This document shows positions 8,623-17,896 of a stretch of 64,000 bases of DNA, piece by piece. The position numbers and the translations under genes are program-made. Each line of letters begins with the position of its first letter. The first letter of the stretch is position 1. This stretch comes from Candidatus Limnocylindrales bacterium. Lineage in GTDB: Bacteria; Desulfobacterota; Binatia; UBA1149; CAITLU01. Location of the stretch: positions 1 through 64,000 of the forward strand of contig DASPNR010000041.1 in assembly GCA_035626395.1 (NCBI GenBank), in the 5' to 3' direction. The notes under the pieces were generated by a model. The model searched no databases. It saw only the letters and a list, made by a program, of their open reading frames with translations, and had not been told where the DNA came from.

Positions 8623-9008
8623 GTGCGGCGAGCAGGGATCGGGCGCGGCGGTGGCCGCGTCCGGTCTCGGCGCCGCAGCGGTGCGCCGGATTGTGCCGCA
8701 AGCCCTTCGGCTGCGGGCGCGATGCATCCCACCGCGCCGTCCATGGCCGGACAGGACCAGAGCGGATGGGCTGCGCCCATGGCAGGCGTGGATTCCGCTC
8801 ATGGCCAGGGATGACCGTATCGAGGACGCGCCCATCGTCGACAGGCTCAACCCGTCCACCGGCCGCCGATTTTGCAGCTCATGGCCGCTCAGCCGACCGG
8901 CGCCGTATTCCAAACGGAACACAATCCCGCCGCCGTCCTTTCGCCGCCCTTGACCCACGGCGAGCGCTCGTGTTTCTATCGCCTCAGCCCACCCGTGAGA
9001 GTGACAAC
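8623..9008 (+). other. Intergenic stretch without recognisable gene
   Basis: About 390 bases separate the metallopeptidase gene and the PadR gene. Short frames cross it on both strands, but none has a ribosome binding site or family resemblance. No convincing promoter or hairpin was found. It presumably holds the promoter of the PadR-ABC operon. Confidence 0.5.
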
Positions 9009-9557
9009 ATGTCGGCAGGCAACCTTCGCTACGCAGTCCTCGGCCTCGTCTCCTCCAAACCCGAAGGCATTCACGGCTACCGCCTGAAAGGCGAATGCGA
9101 GTCCATCGCCGATGAGTTCTGGGCCATGAACTATGGCCGGCTCTACCGAATCCTCGACCTTCTGGAGCGGGCAGGCGAGCTGACGGTGACCGACGAGATC
9201 CAGCACGGGCGGCCCAACCGCAAAGTCTACCGCATCACGGAAAAGGGCCGACAGAGCCTCGATGACTGGCTGCTCCAGCCGGTTCAGGACGGCGCAACGC
9301 CGCTTCGCGACGAGCTGGTCCTGAAGCTCCTTTTCCTCGGCACCGCCGACATCGACCGGATCTATCCCATGATCGTCCAGCAGCGGCGGATCTATCTGAC
9401 CCGCCTTGCGCAGGTCACCCGCCGACGGCGCCGGCTCGAGAAGGCCGGCATGGACCTCAATGCCACCGGCATCATCATGGACGGCGCCGAGATGAGGGTC
9501 CGCGCCGATCTGTCCTGGCTGGACATGATCGAGCGGCGCCTGCTACGCCAGTCCTGA
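9009..9557 (+). CDS. PadR-family transcriptional regulator
   Basis: This 182-residue protein has the PadR winged-helix domain at its N-terminus: LRYAVLGLVSSKPEGIHGY, a recognition helix around FWAMNYGRLYRILDLLERAG, and a wing with GRPNRKVYRITEKGR. The C-terminal half is a helical dimerisation domain of the Vir_act_alpha_C type. PadR proteins usually repress nearby genes, often transporters, and respond to small molecules. The stop is followed one base later by the start of the ABC ATPase gene, so the two form an operon and the regulator very likely controls the transporter. The open frame upstream of 9009 is not coding; the ATG at 9009 matches the usual family start. Confidence 0.85.
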   Translation: MSAGNLRYAVLGLVSSKPEGIHGYRLKGECESIADEFWAMNYGRLYRILDLLERAGELTVTDEIQHGRPNRKVYRITEKGRQSLDDWLLQPVQDGATPLRDELVLKLLFLGTADIDRIYPMIVQQRRIYLTRLAQVTRRRRRLEKAGMDLNATGIIMDGAEMRVRADLSWLDMIERRLLRQS

Positions 9558-9558
9558 C

Positions 9559-10263
9559 GTGCCCTCACGCTCGGTAACTCTCAGCGACGTCCACAAGAGC
9601 TTCGGCGAGGGCACGACCAGGGTCCACGCTCTGCGCGGCATGACGCTCGATGTTCCCGCAGGGCAGATGTGCGCCATCATGGGCCCGAGCGGCTCGGGAA
9701 AGAGCACGATCCTTCACCTGGCGGCCGGCCTGTTGCTGCCGGATTCGGGGACGGTGCGTCTGGGCGACCGCCACCTCTCGACAATGAGCGCCGATGAGCT
9801 CGCGGTACTGCGCCGCCGCGAAATCGGCATCATCTTTCAGTTCTTCAATCTTCTGCCCTACCTGACGGCCGAAGAGAACGTGGCATTGCCCCTGCGGCTC
9901 GACGGTGTGGCGGCGGCCCAGGAGCGCGAGCGCGTCAACCGGTCGCTCGAGCTCGTCAAGATGGACCACCGCCGCGAGCATCGCGCGGCCGACCTTTCCG
10001 GCGGTGAGATGCAGCGCGTGGCGATCGCACGGGCGCTGGCAATCTCGCCGTCCGTCGTCCTGGCGGACGAGCCCACCGGGAACCTCGACTCCGTCAATGG
10101 TCGCCAGATCATCGAGCTTCTGCGGGACATCAACGAGGAGCTGAACGTGACGACGCTGGTCGTCACGCACGATCCGGTATGGGGTTCCTTCTGCGACAGG
10201 ATCGTCCGGATGCGCGACGGGCAGATTACTGAGGATATCTTCCTGGGCAGCGACGCGGCCTGA
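9559..10263 (+). CDS. ABC transporter ATP-binding protein (LolD/MacB-type)
   Basis: This is a complete 234-residue ABC ATPase. It contains Walker A GPSGSGKST (from residue 42), a Q-loop in FQFFNLLPYLTAEEN, the signature LSGGEMQRVAIARAL, Walker B VVLADEPTGNLDS and the switch histidine in LVVTHDP. The sequence after the Walker motifs places it in the LolD/MacB/FtsE group that works with FtsX-type permeases in lipoprotein release or efflux. It starts with GTG one base after the PadR stop. Its likely permease partner is the 865-residue FtsX-type protein on the opposite strand at 11431-14028, separated by a KAS III-like gene; no other permease is nearby. Confidence 0.9.
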   Translation: MPSRSVTLSDVHKSFGEGTTRVHALRGMTLDVPAGQMCAIMGPSGSGKSTILHLAAGLLLPDSGTVRLGDRHLSTMSADELAVLRRREIGIIFQFFNLLPYLTAEENVALPLRLDGVAAAQERERVNRSLELVKMDHRREHRAADLSGGEMQRVAIARALAISPSVVLADEPTGNLDSVNGRQIIELLRDINEELNVTTLVVTHDPVWGSFCDRIVRMRDGQITEDIFLGSDAA

Positions 10264-10284
10264 GCCGGTCGGAAGCGACGGTGC

Positions 10285-11337
10285 CTACCAGCGCACCGCC
10301 ATCGCCGCATAGCTCCAGCTCGAGCTCTCCGCCGTGTGCAGGATGAGCAGGTCGCCGGGCGAGAGCCGCCCGGCGCGCTTCAGCTCGTCGAGCAGGATCA
10401 GGATCGACGCCGAGATCGTGTTGCCGACCGTCGCGATGTTGATCGGGACGCGTTCGGCAGGAAGCCCATGCGCAGCGGCGATGCGATGCAGGTTTCCGGT
10501 CGCTTGGTGCGTCAGGAAGAATCGTACGTCGCTCTGGGTGACGCCCATCTCTTCCATCATCACCCGCGCAGCATGCGCGGCCAGCTCTCCTCCTCGGCGC
10601 AGTACGCGACGAAAGTCGTGATGGCCCAGATATTCGAGCCCGGCGGCCGACTCCGGCGACGGCGGCGTGGCCGACATCAGTCCGCGGAACAAAATTCCCG
10701 GCGTGTCCTCCGATGAGTTGGTGACGAGCCGAATGGCGAGCATCTCCGCCCCGGCCGGCGCCTCGGTGCGGCGCATCACCCACGCGCCGGCGCCGTCGGC
10801 GTAAAGGGCGGTGCTCATCTTATGATCGCGAGGGACCTCCTCGCCGAAACGGAAGAACGGCGAGATCGTGTCGGCGGCGACGACCAGCGCGGTGGTTGCC
10901 CGGCCGCTGCGCAGCAGGCTCTCCGCGAGCAGGCTGCCGCGAAACAACCCGGTGCACGGCGCATGAACGCTGAATGCCGGCACGCCTCGGAGGCCGAGCT
11001 TGGCGGCCACGGCATGATCGAACGTCGGATTGACGAAATCCGGTGTCGTGGTGACGGCGACGAGCAGGTCGATGTCCTGGATCGCCAGGCCCGCGTCGTC
11101 GACGGCGCGGCGGCCGGCCTGCGCGGCAAGATCGCTGCACATCTGTCCGTCGGCAGGGGCCGCACAATCGTGGCGGCGGGCCCAGCGCCGCTCGCGCACG
11201 TCGAACAGCTCGGCAACGTGGGCGGCGGCAATGCCGGTCAGGCGCTCGATTTCCTCGTTGCCGACGATGCGCGTCGGCAGCGCGGAGCCGACTCCGAGAA
11301 TGCGCACATTGGCGGCGTCTTTCACGCCCGCCATCAT
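10285..11337 (-). CDS. 3-oxoacyl-ACP synthase III (KAS III/FabH-like)
   Basis: The 350-residue protein is a thiolase-fold condensing enzyme of the KAS III family, which joins an acyl-CoA starter with malonyl-ACP or makes related C-C or ester bonds. The catalytic triad is visible: Cys128 in VHAPCTGLF, His277 in LTHQATGN and Asn306 in ATVGNTISAS. The start MMAGVKDAANVRILGVGSAL is typical. It is somewhat longer than housekeeping FabH (about 320) and has no neighbouring ACP, FabD or FabG, so a specialised role such as lipid or secondary-metabolite priming is plausible. It lies 93 bases downstream of the FtsX-type permease on the same strand and may be co-transcribed. It converges with the ABC ATPase gene, 21 bases between stops. 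Confidence 0.85.
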   Translation of the reverse strand: MMAGVKDAANVRILGVGSALPTRIVGNEEIERLTGIAAAHVAELFDVRERRWARRHDCAAPADGQMCSDLAAQAGRRAVDDAGLAIQDIDLLVAVTTTPDFVNPTFDHAVAAKLGLRGVPAFSVHAPCTGLFRGSLLAESLLRSGRATTALVVAADTISPFFRFGEEVPRDHKMSTALYADGAGAWVMRRTEAPAGAEMLAIRLVTNSSEDTPGILFRGLMSATPPSPESAAGLEYLGHHDFRRVLRRGGELAAHAARVMMEEMGVTQSDVRFFLTHQATGNLHRIAAAHGLPAERVPINIATVGNTISASILILLDELKRAGRLSPGDLLILHTAESSSWSYAAMAVRW

Positions 11338-11430
11338 GCTTGCGAGGCGTCTCGCATTCCACCGGCATGGCGGCCGGCGACGCGGATTATTCGTGCCGCG
11401 GTCACGCTTCGACGGCCCCGCTCCCTGTGC

Positions 11431-14028
11431 CTACTCGTACCGCACGCCCTCCAGCGCCGGCTGCAGCAGCGCGACGCGCGCCGCGCCCACGCCGGCGACG
11501 GCCGCTGCGGCGACCGACAGCGCCAGGCAGATGGCTGCGCTGTCCCAGGCGAACCGCGGCACCAGCACATATCCGACGAGGATCGGGTAGTTGAAGCTGA
11601 CCCATACCCACGCCGAAACGGCGCCGATGGCGGTGCCGAGCAGCGCGGCCGCAACGCCGATGCACACGGCCTCGGTGGCCATCGTGCGCATGATCGTCGA
11701 ATCCAAGGCGCCGGCGAGGCGAAGCAACGCCAGCTCGCGACGGCGGTCGAGCACGTACGAGGCCATCAGGTCGCCGATGCCGGCCACAGCCAGGAAGACG
11801 ACGAGCAGCTTGATCGTGTCGATGTCGGCGAAGGCCTGCCCGATCAGGCCATCGACGCGGGCGACCATCTCGCGTGTCGCGAGAATCGACAGCGCATGCG
11901 TCGCACCGGCCGATCTGCCCACGTCGCTGCGCAGATCCGACATCGTTGCTCCCGGCGCCAGCTCGACCGAGTAGTAGTTGACGAGCGAGTCGTTCCAGCG
12001 ATCGCGATACAGGCGCCGTGCAACGATCACCGATCCCTTGTCGGAGGTGTAGTCGGAAACGACGGCGACCACGGGCAACGCAAGCGCGCCGCCTGGAGTC
12101 GCGACCTCGATCGCATCGCCGGCATCGACGCCGAAGTGCCGCACGAAGTTCTCGGACACTGCGGCCGCAGTTCCGGCGTTGATCGCGGCGACCGCGCCGG
12201 CGACGTCCTCGGGCTGCTGCGCGGACTGCCGCACTGCGCTGAGGAGCATTCCCGGGCTCAGCGCCGCAACGGCGATGCGCTGTCCGCGAAAGAGCTGCCC
12301 CTGCGCGACGCGCAGCACTTCCACGCCGCTGACCGACGGCAACGCGGCGAGCGACGCTTCGATGTCGCCGCTGACCGGCGCCGGCAGCCAGCCACCGCCG
12401 CTGGCACGCGCCGACACCAGCGCATCGCCGGCAAAGCCGTACCAGCTCGCGACCGAGGATCGGAAGCTCACCACCAGGCTGCTGGCGCCGATGGCCACGG
12501 CAATCGACAACGCCACCGCGCAAGCGGTGACGAGGCTTCGATCGCTGCTGCGGCGCAGATTCTCGGCGGCAAGCTGTCCGGTGATTCCGCCCATCCGCGT
12601 CAGCGGCGCGTACAGAGACGACCAGAGCCACGGCAGCAGCGGAGCCAGCGCCAGGACGCTGCCGAGCACCGTTGCAACGCCGCCGAGCGTGCACCAAAGC
12701 GCCGACACCGTGGCCACGCCGTGCCCGATCGCCGCGGCGCCGAGCGCGGTCGAGGACACGCCGATCAGCAGAATCGGCTGAAGCGGCAGCCGCGCGGACG
12801 AAACCGTCTTCTCGGTCCCGCGCTGCAGCACCAACGGGTCCAGACGAGCCAGCGCTCGCGCGGGCAGGAACGCCGAAGCTGCGGCCGTCAGCGTGCCGCC
12901 GAGCGGATGCACGATGAGCAGGATCAGCGGGTCGATGCTGAGAATGGGACTGTCGAATGCGATCGCATAGTTGAGGCTCATGCCCGCGGCGACATCGCCC
13001 GCGACGAAGTTCGCGAGCAGCAGCCCGATGCCGACGCCGACGAAGGAGCCGGCCGCGCCCAGGATCGCAGCCTCGGCGATCATGGTGCGCACCAGATCGC
13101 CCGCCTTGGCCCCCAGCGTCATCAGCGTGGCCATGTTGGGCGTGCGCTGCCGCACGAGCGTCGTCGCCGATGCATAGACGATGAAGATGGACGCCAGCAG
13201 CGCCAGCGTGCTCATGCCGACCAGCGTTGCGCGAAGACCGTCCACGACTTGCGCGCCGAGCAGGCGCCGCTGCGCCGGCTCGGCCACGACCAGTTCCGGC
13301 GGAAGCGCGCGCTCCAGCGCTGCCTTGGCAGCATCCAGCGTCACGCCGTCGGCGACGCGGACGTCGATCTGATCGATCTGTGATGCGGTCAGGTCGCCGC
13401 GCCGGCCGGCCACGGGCTGTGCGGCCGGCAGGTACATTGCCACGACCTGCCCGCCAAACGCCTCGGGCAGGCCCTTGGGCGCGAAGATGCCGCGCACCGT
13501 GTATTCGTGCGTGCCGTCGACGCCCGACAGCACGACTCTACTTTCCAGGCTCAGGCCACGCTCGCGCGCCACGGGCTCGGGCAGGAAGACCGCGCGCGGG
13601 TCGTTGAGGATTGCGAAATCGTCGGCCGTCCGTGCCAGCGTCTCGACGCCGTACAGGTCGAGCACGTCCTTTTGCATCACGTCGATGCCGAACAGCTCCA
13701 GCGTCTGCTCCGGTGCATCGGCGAAGGCGACGGCCCCGCGCACCATGCCGGCGGCCTGGCGGACTTCCGGCACCCGCCGGACGGTTTCGAGAACATCCTC
13801 GGAGAAGCCGGCCTCGCCGGTGCCGATGGTGATCTGCAACTGCGCCTTCCCGGCCATGCGCGCCAGGTCGGCCATGTAGCCGGCGACGATGCTGTCGGTG
13901 GCCACTCGCATTGCAGTCAGCAGTGCCACGCCCGTGGCCACCGACCCGACCACGAGCGCGACGCGAACGGGCCGTGCAATCAGCTCACGGCGGCTGACGG
14001 TCCAGAGGAGGCTGAGGAGGCTTCGCAA
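11431..14028 (-). CDS. ABC transporter permease, FtsX-type with two FtsX domains
   Basis: The 865-residue membrane protein has a first transmembrane helix at about 20-45, a periplasmic MacB-like region (about 50-250), a first FtsX domain (about 265-400, including RQRTPNMATLMTLGAKAGDL) and further membrane helices at 418-520. A second periplasmic region follows, then a C-terminal FtsX domain (about 745-865, with DRRRELALLRLAGAL). Such double-FtsX permeases pair with LolD/MacB-type ATPases in lipid or lipoprotein transport and efflux. It starts at TTG (14028) with GGAG six bases before it. The matching ATPase is probably the PadR-linked gene at 9559, although the two are on opposite strands with the KAS III-like gene between. 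Confidence 0.85.
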   Translation of the reverse strand: MRSLLSLLWTVSRRELIARPVRVALVVGSVATGVALLTAMRVATDSIVAGYMADLARMAGKAQLQITIGTGEAGFSEDVLETVRRVPEVRQAAGMVRGAVAFADAPEQTLELFGIDVMQKDVLDLYGVETLARTADDFAILNDPRAVFLPEPVARERGLSLESRVVLSGVDGTHEYTVRGIFAPKGLPEAFGGQVVAMYLPAAQPVAGRRGDLTASQIDQIDVRVADGVTLDAAKAALERALPPELVVAEPAQRRLLGAQVVDGLRATLVGMSTLALLASIFIVYASATTLVRQRTPNMATLMTLGAKAGDLVRTMIAEAAILGAAGSFVGVGIGLLLANFVAGDVAAGMSLNYAIAFDSPILSIDPLILLIVHPLGGTLTAAASAFLPARALARLDPLVLQRGTEKTVSSARLPLQPILLIGVSSTALGAAAIGHGVATVSALWCTLGGVATVLGSVLALAPLLPWLWSSLYAPLTRMGGITGQLAAENLRRSSDRSLVTACAVALSIAVAIGASSLVVSFRSSVASWYGFAGDALVSARASGGGWLPAPVSGDIEASLAALPSVSGVEVLRVAQGQLFRGQRIAVAALSPGMLLSAVRQSAQQPEDVAGAVAAINAGTAAAVSENFVRHFGVDAGDAIEVATPGGALALPVVAVVSDYTSDKGSVIVARRLYRDRWNDSLVNYYSVELAPGATMSDLRSDVGRSAGATHALSILATREMVARVDGLIGQAFADIDTIKLLVVFLAVAGIGDLMASYVLDRRRELALLRLAGALDSTIMRTMATEAVCIGVAAALLGTAIGAVSAWVWVSFNYPILVGYVLVPRFAWDSAAICLALSVAAAAVAGVGAARVALLQPALEGVRYE

Positions 14029-14268
14029 CGATGCTCCGTGCTGCCGCCGCGACAGCAGGGAAGCATCTTAAGGGTGCACGGGCGGCGGCCCCAGACGTTT
14101 CGGTCATGGCGGCGGCCGCCGGCCCGATCATTATTTCGAATGGCAATATGCGCCGATGCCGCGTCCGCGGACGCGTTTCGCCGCAGTCCTGCCGGGCCGA
14201 AGAGGGTGCTTCCCTGAGACGGTCCGCTGGCGTACCTTTTCCCGAGCCTGCAGCCCGGGGGGTCCGCC

Positions 14269-17145
14269 ATGAAGACCTGGCATTGCATCGCGATTACCGC
14301 GGTCACAGTCGCCGCAGTCACCGTTTGTTGTGTTGCGGGAACGGCGCACGCCGCGCACCGCACCGTCCTCGGCTCCTCGCTGCTCGTCAAGGATCCGCAG
14401 CCGGCGGCGCCCGAGAAGCGCAAGCTGGTCGTCCAAGGCAACGAGCCGGCCAGCCCCGACCTCATCGTCGGTGATCCGACTGCCAGCGGCGCGAGCATTA
14501 CGATCTTCCTCGACGGCACGGTGCCGGCCACGGCCACCTACCAGCTACCGCAAGGTCTTGCGCCGTCCGGAAAGCCATTCTGGAAGGCGACCAAGACCGG
14601 CTTCGCCTACAAAGACAAGACCGGCGTCAACGGCCCGGTCAAAACGGCCAGGCTCGCCAGATCCGGCAGCGGTGCGCTGAGCGTTACCGCCATCGCCGCG
14701 GGCAAGGCAGCGCCGATCTCGCTGATGCCGCCGAACACCGGGACGCGCGGCTGCGTGCGGCTCGATGTGAGCGGCGGCGACAGCTACCACGTCCTGTTCG
14801 GCGACGATGCCAGCATTTCGAAGAACGATGCGCGGACGTTTCTCATCCAGTCGCCGGTGCAGGAGGGCCTCTGCTGTCCCGCAGCCTGCGAGCCGCTCGA
14901 TGGATGTCACGATGCCGGCACCTGCAATCCCGACACCGGCGTGTGCAGCAATCCCCCCAAGCCCGACGACAGTCCCTGCAGCGACGGCAACCTTTGCACG
15001 GGCGCCGACCGCTGCGTGGACGGGATCTGCCAGGGTCTTCCGCGCCTGTGCGCCGATCCGCCTGCCTGCCACGATCGCGGCACGTGCGACACCACAACCG
15101 GGGAATGCCTTGCCGCAGTGCCGATGATCGACGGCGCATCCTGCGATGACGGCGACCTGACGACCAAGGACGACGCGTGCCAGGCCGGCCAGTGCATCGG
15201 CCAGCCATACGACTGCACTGCCCCCGACCTCTGCCACGAAAATGGCACGCACAATGGCGACGGCACCTGCACCGCGGGCCCGCCCTTGGCGACGATCCAC
15301 CCATCCAACCCGTTCCCCGTCCAGCGGTTTTTCACCGTGTCCGGAGCGCCGGGCACGACGGCGCCCGGCGCGACCGTGGAGATCACGAATCACCGTACTC
15401 TGGAGACGGTCACGGCTACCGCGGCAGAGAATGGAAGCTTCAGCGGCGATATCGCCGGCATCCCGGTCGACACGTTCTCGGCGGTGCGCGCGGGCGTGCC
15501 TGGAGAGCTGGACGTCACCGTGTCCGACACCGGTACGGCATGCGGCGGACAGTGCGAGGCAGGCGGCGCCATCGATGCCGAGCTGACCGGGCTCGGCGAG
15601 CTGTCTGGAACCTGCGCAAGCTATCTTTCGCCGACATGCAAGCTGACGCAGGAGTCGCACTGCCAGACGATTCATCAGCTTCCGCTATGCGTCGGGACGA
15701 CCTGCAGATTCCTCGAGAACAGCTCGCCAGAGGACGCGTTCGACTACTTCTATTTGCAGGTCGACGGTTACCAGGACGCCGAGCTGTGGATCCACCTGTA
15801 CGGAAACAATCTGACCAACGAGGTCTTCACTCCCAGTGTCTTCGCATGCACCGAAGGTCAGGGAAGGTTGTTCGCGCCCAACTTCCAGCAAACGGCACTC
15901 ATCGATTCGCAGACCGGAAGGATCACGAACTACCCGCTGCTGCGCGACATCACCAGGAACTCGTTGTCGTGCAAGACGTTCGAAAACGGCCCCGTCATCC
16001 GTTTGATCAAATCGGACATCAACCCGCGGGGGTATTACTTTCGGTTCCTGCCCGATGCCGGCGAGACCGGCAGCCCCTACAGCGAAATGGACGTGGTGCT
16101 CGAGGCTTCCAACCATGATCGCGCTTGTTACGGCGGCGCGAACGACGGCCAACCGTGTTCGCCGGACCTACCCAATGACTGCCCCGACGGCACCTGCGCC
16201 TGGGAGCGGTTCGACGTGATCCGCTACACGATCAACATTCATCCGCATCCGCTGGTGAACACGCTCGACGACCACGACGACGGCACCTGCAGCAAGCTCG
16301 ACTGCACTCTTCGCGAGGCCATGAACGCGGCCAACAAGCTGGCCGGCGGCATCATCAGGTTCAGCGTCAGCGGAACCATCACGCTGCAAGATGAGCTGCC
16401 GACGGTGGCCGCCGATATGACCATCGACGGCGAGGGGCAGAACGTGACGATCAGCGGCAACGATGCGGTTCGCGTGTTCTCCGTCGATCAGGACACGACG
16501 CTGAGCCTGAGCCGGCTGACCGTCGCCGACGGAAGCGCCGACGAGGGCGGCGCGATCCGTTGCGACGCCTGCTTTCTCAACATCGATCGCTGCACGCTGC
16601 GTGGGAACTTCGCCAGTAGTTCCGGCGGAGCCATCTACACCACCGGCGCGACGTCGATCTCCAACAGCACGTTCGTCGGGAACGTGGCAACCGGCGCGGG
16701 CGGTGCGATCCATGACCTTTCGGCGGGACAGGTCACGGCCACGCACGTGACGTTCGCGGATAATGTCGCCTCCACCGGCAACGCGCTTTGCGGCACCGGC
16801 GGTTTCTTCTCCACACTCCTCAACTCCATCGTCGTCGGTGGAGGCGGCAGCAACTGCTGCGACGTCTCCGTCTTCGGCGAGCACAGCGTTTCCACCGATG
16901 CATCGTGCGGAGGAGCGACGCAGGTCAGCGCGGCGGCGATCAATCTCGATCCGGCCGGTCTCCAGGACAATGGCGGCCCGACGCGTACGATCGCGGTCCT
17001 GCCGCCGAGCGCCGCAATCGACGCGGCGGACGGCGCAGCGTGCGCCGCCGCGCCTGTGGGCGCTGTGGATCAGCGCGGCTACGACCGCGTTGGCGCATGC
17101 GACATCGGCGCGTTCGAGGTCGGGGCAACGTCGCCAGAGCCGTAA
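14269..17145 (+). CDS. Secreted beta-helix protein with Cys-rich repeats and CSLREA domain
   Basis: This 958-residue exoprotein has a Sec signal peptide (about 1-28, GTAHA). After an N-terminal beta region comes a Cys-rich block (about 200-340) built from motifs such as CHDAGTCNPDTGVC and DGNLCTGADRCVDGICQG, then a carboxypeptidase-regulatory-like segment (TVEITNHRTLETVTA). Near residue 673, CSKLDCTLREAMNAAN marks a CSLREA domain. The rest is a right-handed parallel beta-helix of the choice-of-anchor Q type, with repeated strands such as GGAIRCDACFLNIDRCTLRG and GGAIYTTGATSISNSTF, ending in DQRGYDRVGACDIGAFE. It is probably surface-attached or released; no catalytic residues are evident. It starts 240 bases from the divergent permease gene. 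Confidence 0.8.
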   Translation: MKTWHCIAITAVTVAAVTVCCVAGTAHAAHRTVLGSSLLVKDPQPAAPEKRKLVVQGNEPASPDLIVGDPTASGASITIFLDGTVPATATYQLPQGLAPSGKPFWKATKTGFAYKDKTGVNGPVKTARLARSGSGALSVTAIAAGKAAPISLMPPNTGTRGCVRLDVSGGDSYHVLFGDDASISKNDARTFLIQSPVQEGLCCPAACEPLDGCHDAGTCNPDTGVCSNPPKPDDSPCSDGNLCTGADRCVDGICQGLPRLCADPPACHDRGTCDTTTGECLAAVPMIDGASCDDGDLTTKDDACQAGQCIGQPYDCTAPDLCHENGTHNGDGTCTAGPPLATIHPSNPFPVQRFFTVSGAPGTTAPGATVEITNHRTLETVTATAAENGSFSGDIAGIPVDTFSAVRAGVPGELDVTVSDTGTACGGQCEAGGAIDAELTGLGELSGTCASYLSPTCKLTQESHCQTIHQLPLCVGTTCRFLENSSPEDAFDYFYLQVDGYQDAELWIHLYGNNLTNEVFTPSVFACTEGQGRLFAPNFQQTALIDSQTGRITNYPLLRDITRNSLSCKTFENGPVIRLIKSDINPRGYYFRFLPDAGETGSPYSEMDVVLEASNHDRACYGGANDGQPCSPDLPNDCPDGTCAWERFDVIRYTINIHPHPLVNTLDDHDDGTCSKLDCTLREAMNAANKLAGGIIRFSVSGTITLQDELPTVAADMTIDGEGQNVTISGNDAVRVFSVDQDTTLSLSRLTVADGSADEGGAIRCDACFLNIDRCTLRGNFASSSGGAIYTTGATSISNSTFVGNVATGAGGAIHDLSAGQVTATHVTFADNVASTGNALCGTGGFFSTLLNSIVVGGGGSNCCDVSVFGEHSVSTDASCGGATQVSAAAINLDPAGLQDNGGPTRTIAVLPPSAAIDAADGAACAAAPVGAVDQRGYDRVGACDIGAFEVGATSPEP

Positions 17146-17270
17146 ACGCAGCCAGGACGCAGCCGTCCGTGCGGGACGCGCCGGGGTGACGTGACTCCAG
17201 CACATCCGCGGCATTGCCGCCGCCCCATGCTTCCAGCACCATCGCGCGTCTCGACGGCGGAGGGGAAGCG

Positions 17271-17759
17271 GTGAACGAGCGGCAGCGGTTGATGGAGAAG
17301 CTCCGGCGCATCGAGGCGCTGTGCGCGCGGCCGGGCACCGAAGGCGAGAGGCTGGCGGCTGCGCGGGCTCGCGAGCGGATTCTGGCGCGGCTGGCGCAGG
17401 GAACGCGCTCCGGCGACGGCTCCGGCTACGACGGCACGTTCGGGTCGGGCCCACGCTCGCGCAACGGCGATTCGCGGCGCGAGGATACGCCCATCGAGAT
17501 GCGCTTTCGCGTGACCAACGAATGGTCGCGCCGGCTTCTGCTGGCGCTGCTGCAGCGGCACGGCATCCGGCCCTACCGCCGGCCGGGCCAGCGGCACACC
17601 ACCGTGATGGCGCGAATGCCAGGCCGCTTCGCCTACGACGTCTTCTGGCCGCAGTTCGAGGAGCTGGACCGCCGGCTGCAGGAGCAGTTCCACACCGTTA
17701 CCGACGGCTTCGTCGCCGAGGTGGCACGGGAAGCGCCGCGCAAAGCGTACGGCGGATAG
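17271..17759 (+). CDS. Conserved hypothetical protein with DUF2786-like N-terminus
   Basis: The 162-residue product starts with NERQRLMEKLRRIEALCARPGT, which resembles the helical start of DUF2786 proteins (EKIRKLLALA...GTEGEA pattern). A Gly/Ser-rich linker follows, then a basic domain with RVTNEWSRRLLLALLQRHGI and RFAYDVFWPQFEELDRRLQ. The GTG at 17271 is chosen because GGAGGGGAAGC lies directly before it; frames starting further upstream lack such a site. The function is unknown and the protein appears cytoplasmic. The gene lies 125 bases after the beta-helix gene and converges with the pentapeptide-repeat gene. Confidence 0.6.
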   Translation: MNERQRLMEKLRRIEALCARPGTEGERLAAARARERILARLAQGTRSGDGSGYDGTFGSGPRSRNGDSRREDTPIEMRFRVTNEWSRRLLLALLQRHGIRPYRRPGQRHTTVMARMPGRFAYDVFWPQFEELDRRLQEQFHTVTDGFVAEVAREAPRKAYGG

Positions 17760-17896
17760 TCGAATCGCTGCCAGCCGGCACGCGGAAGCGCCGGCCATCG
17801 ATCGCGAAGTCGCACCCACGCCCGCTCTCGCCGGCGATGCGATGTCGGCACTGACCGACTCCGACTGCCGCCGCGGACCTGCGTGTCGACAAACGG

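Noticed and set aside
6661..8958. 765-codon minus-strand open frame
   Set aside because: Antisense to the metallopeptidase gene, which has a signal peptide and zinc-binding motif; the minus frame has none.
10822..13383. 853-codon plus-strand open frame
   Set aside because: Antisense to the KAS III and permease genes, with composition typical of a shadow frame.
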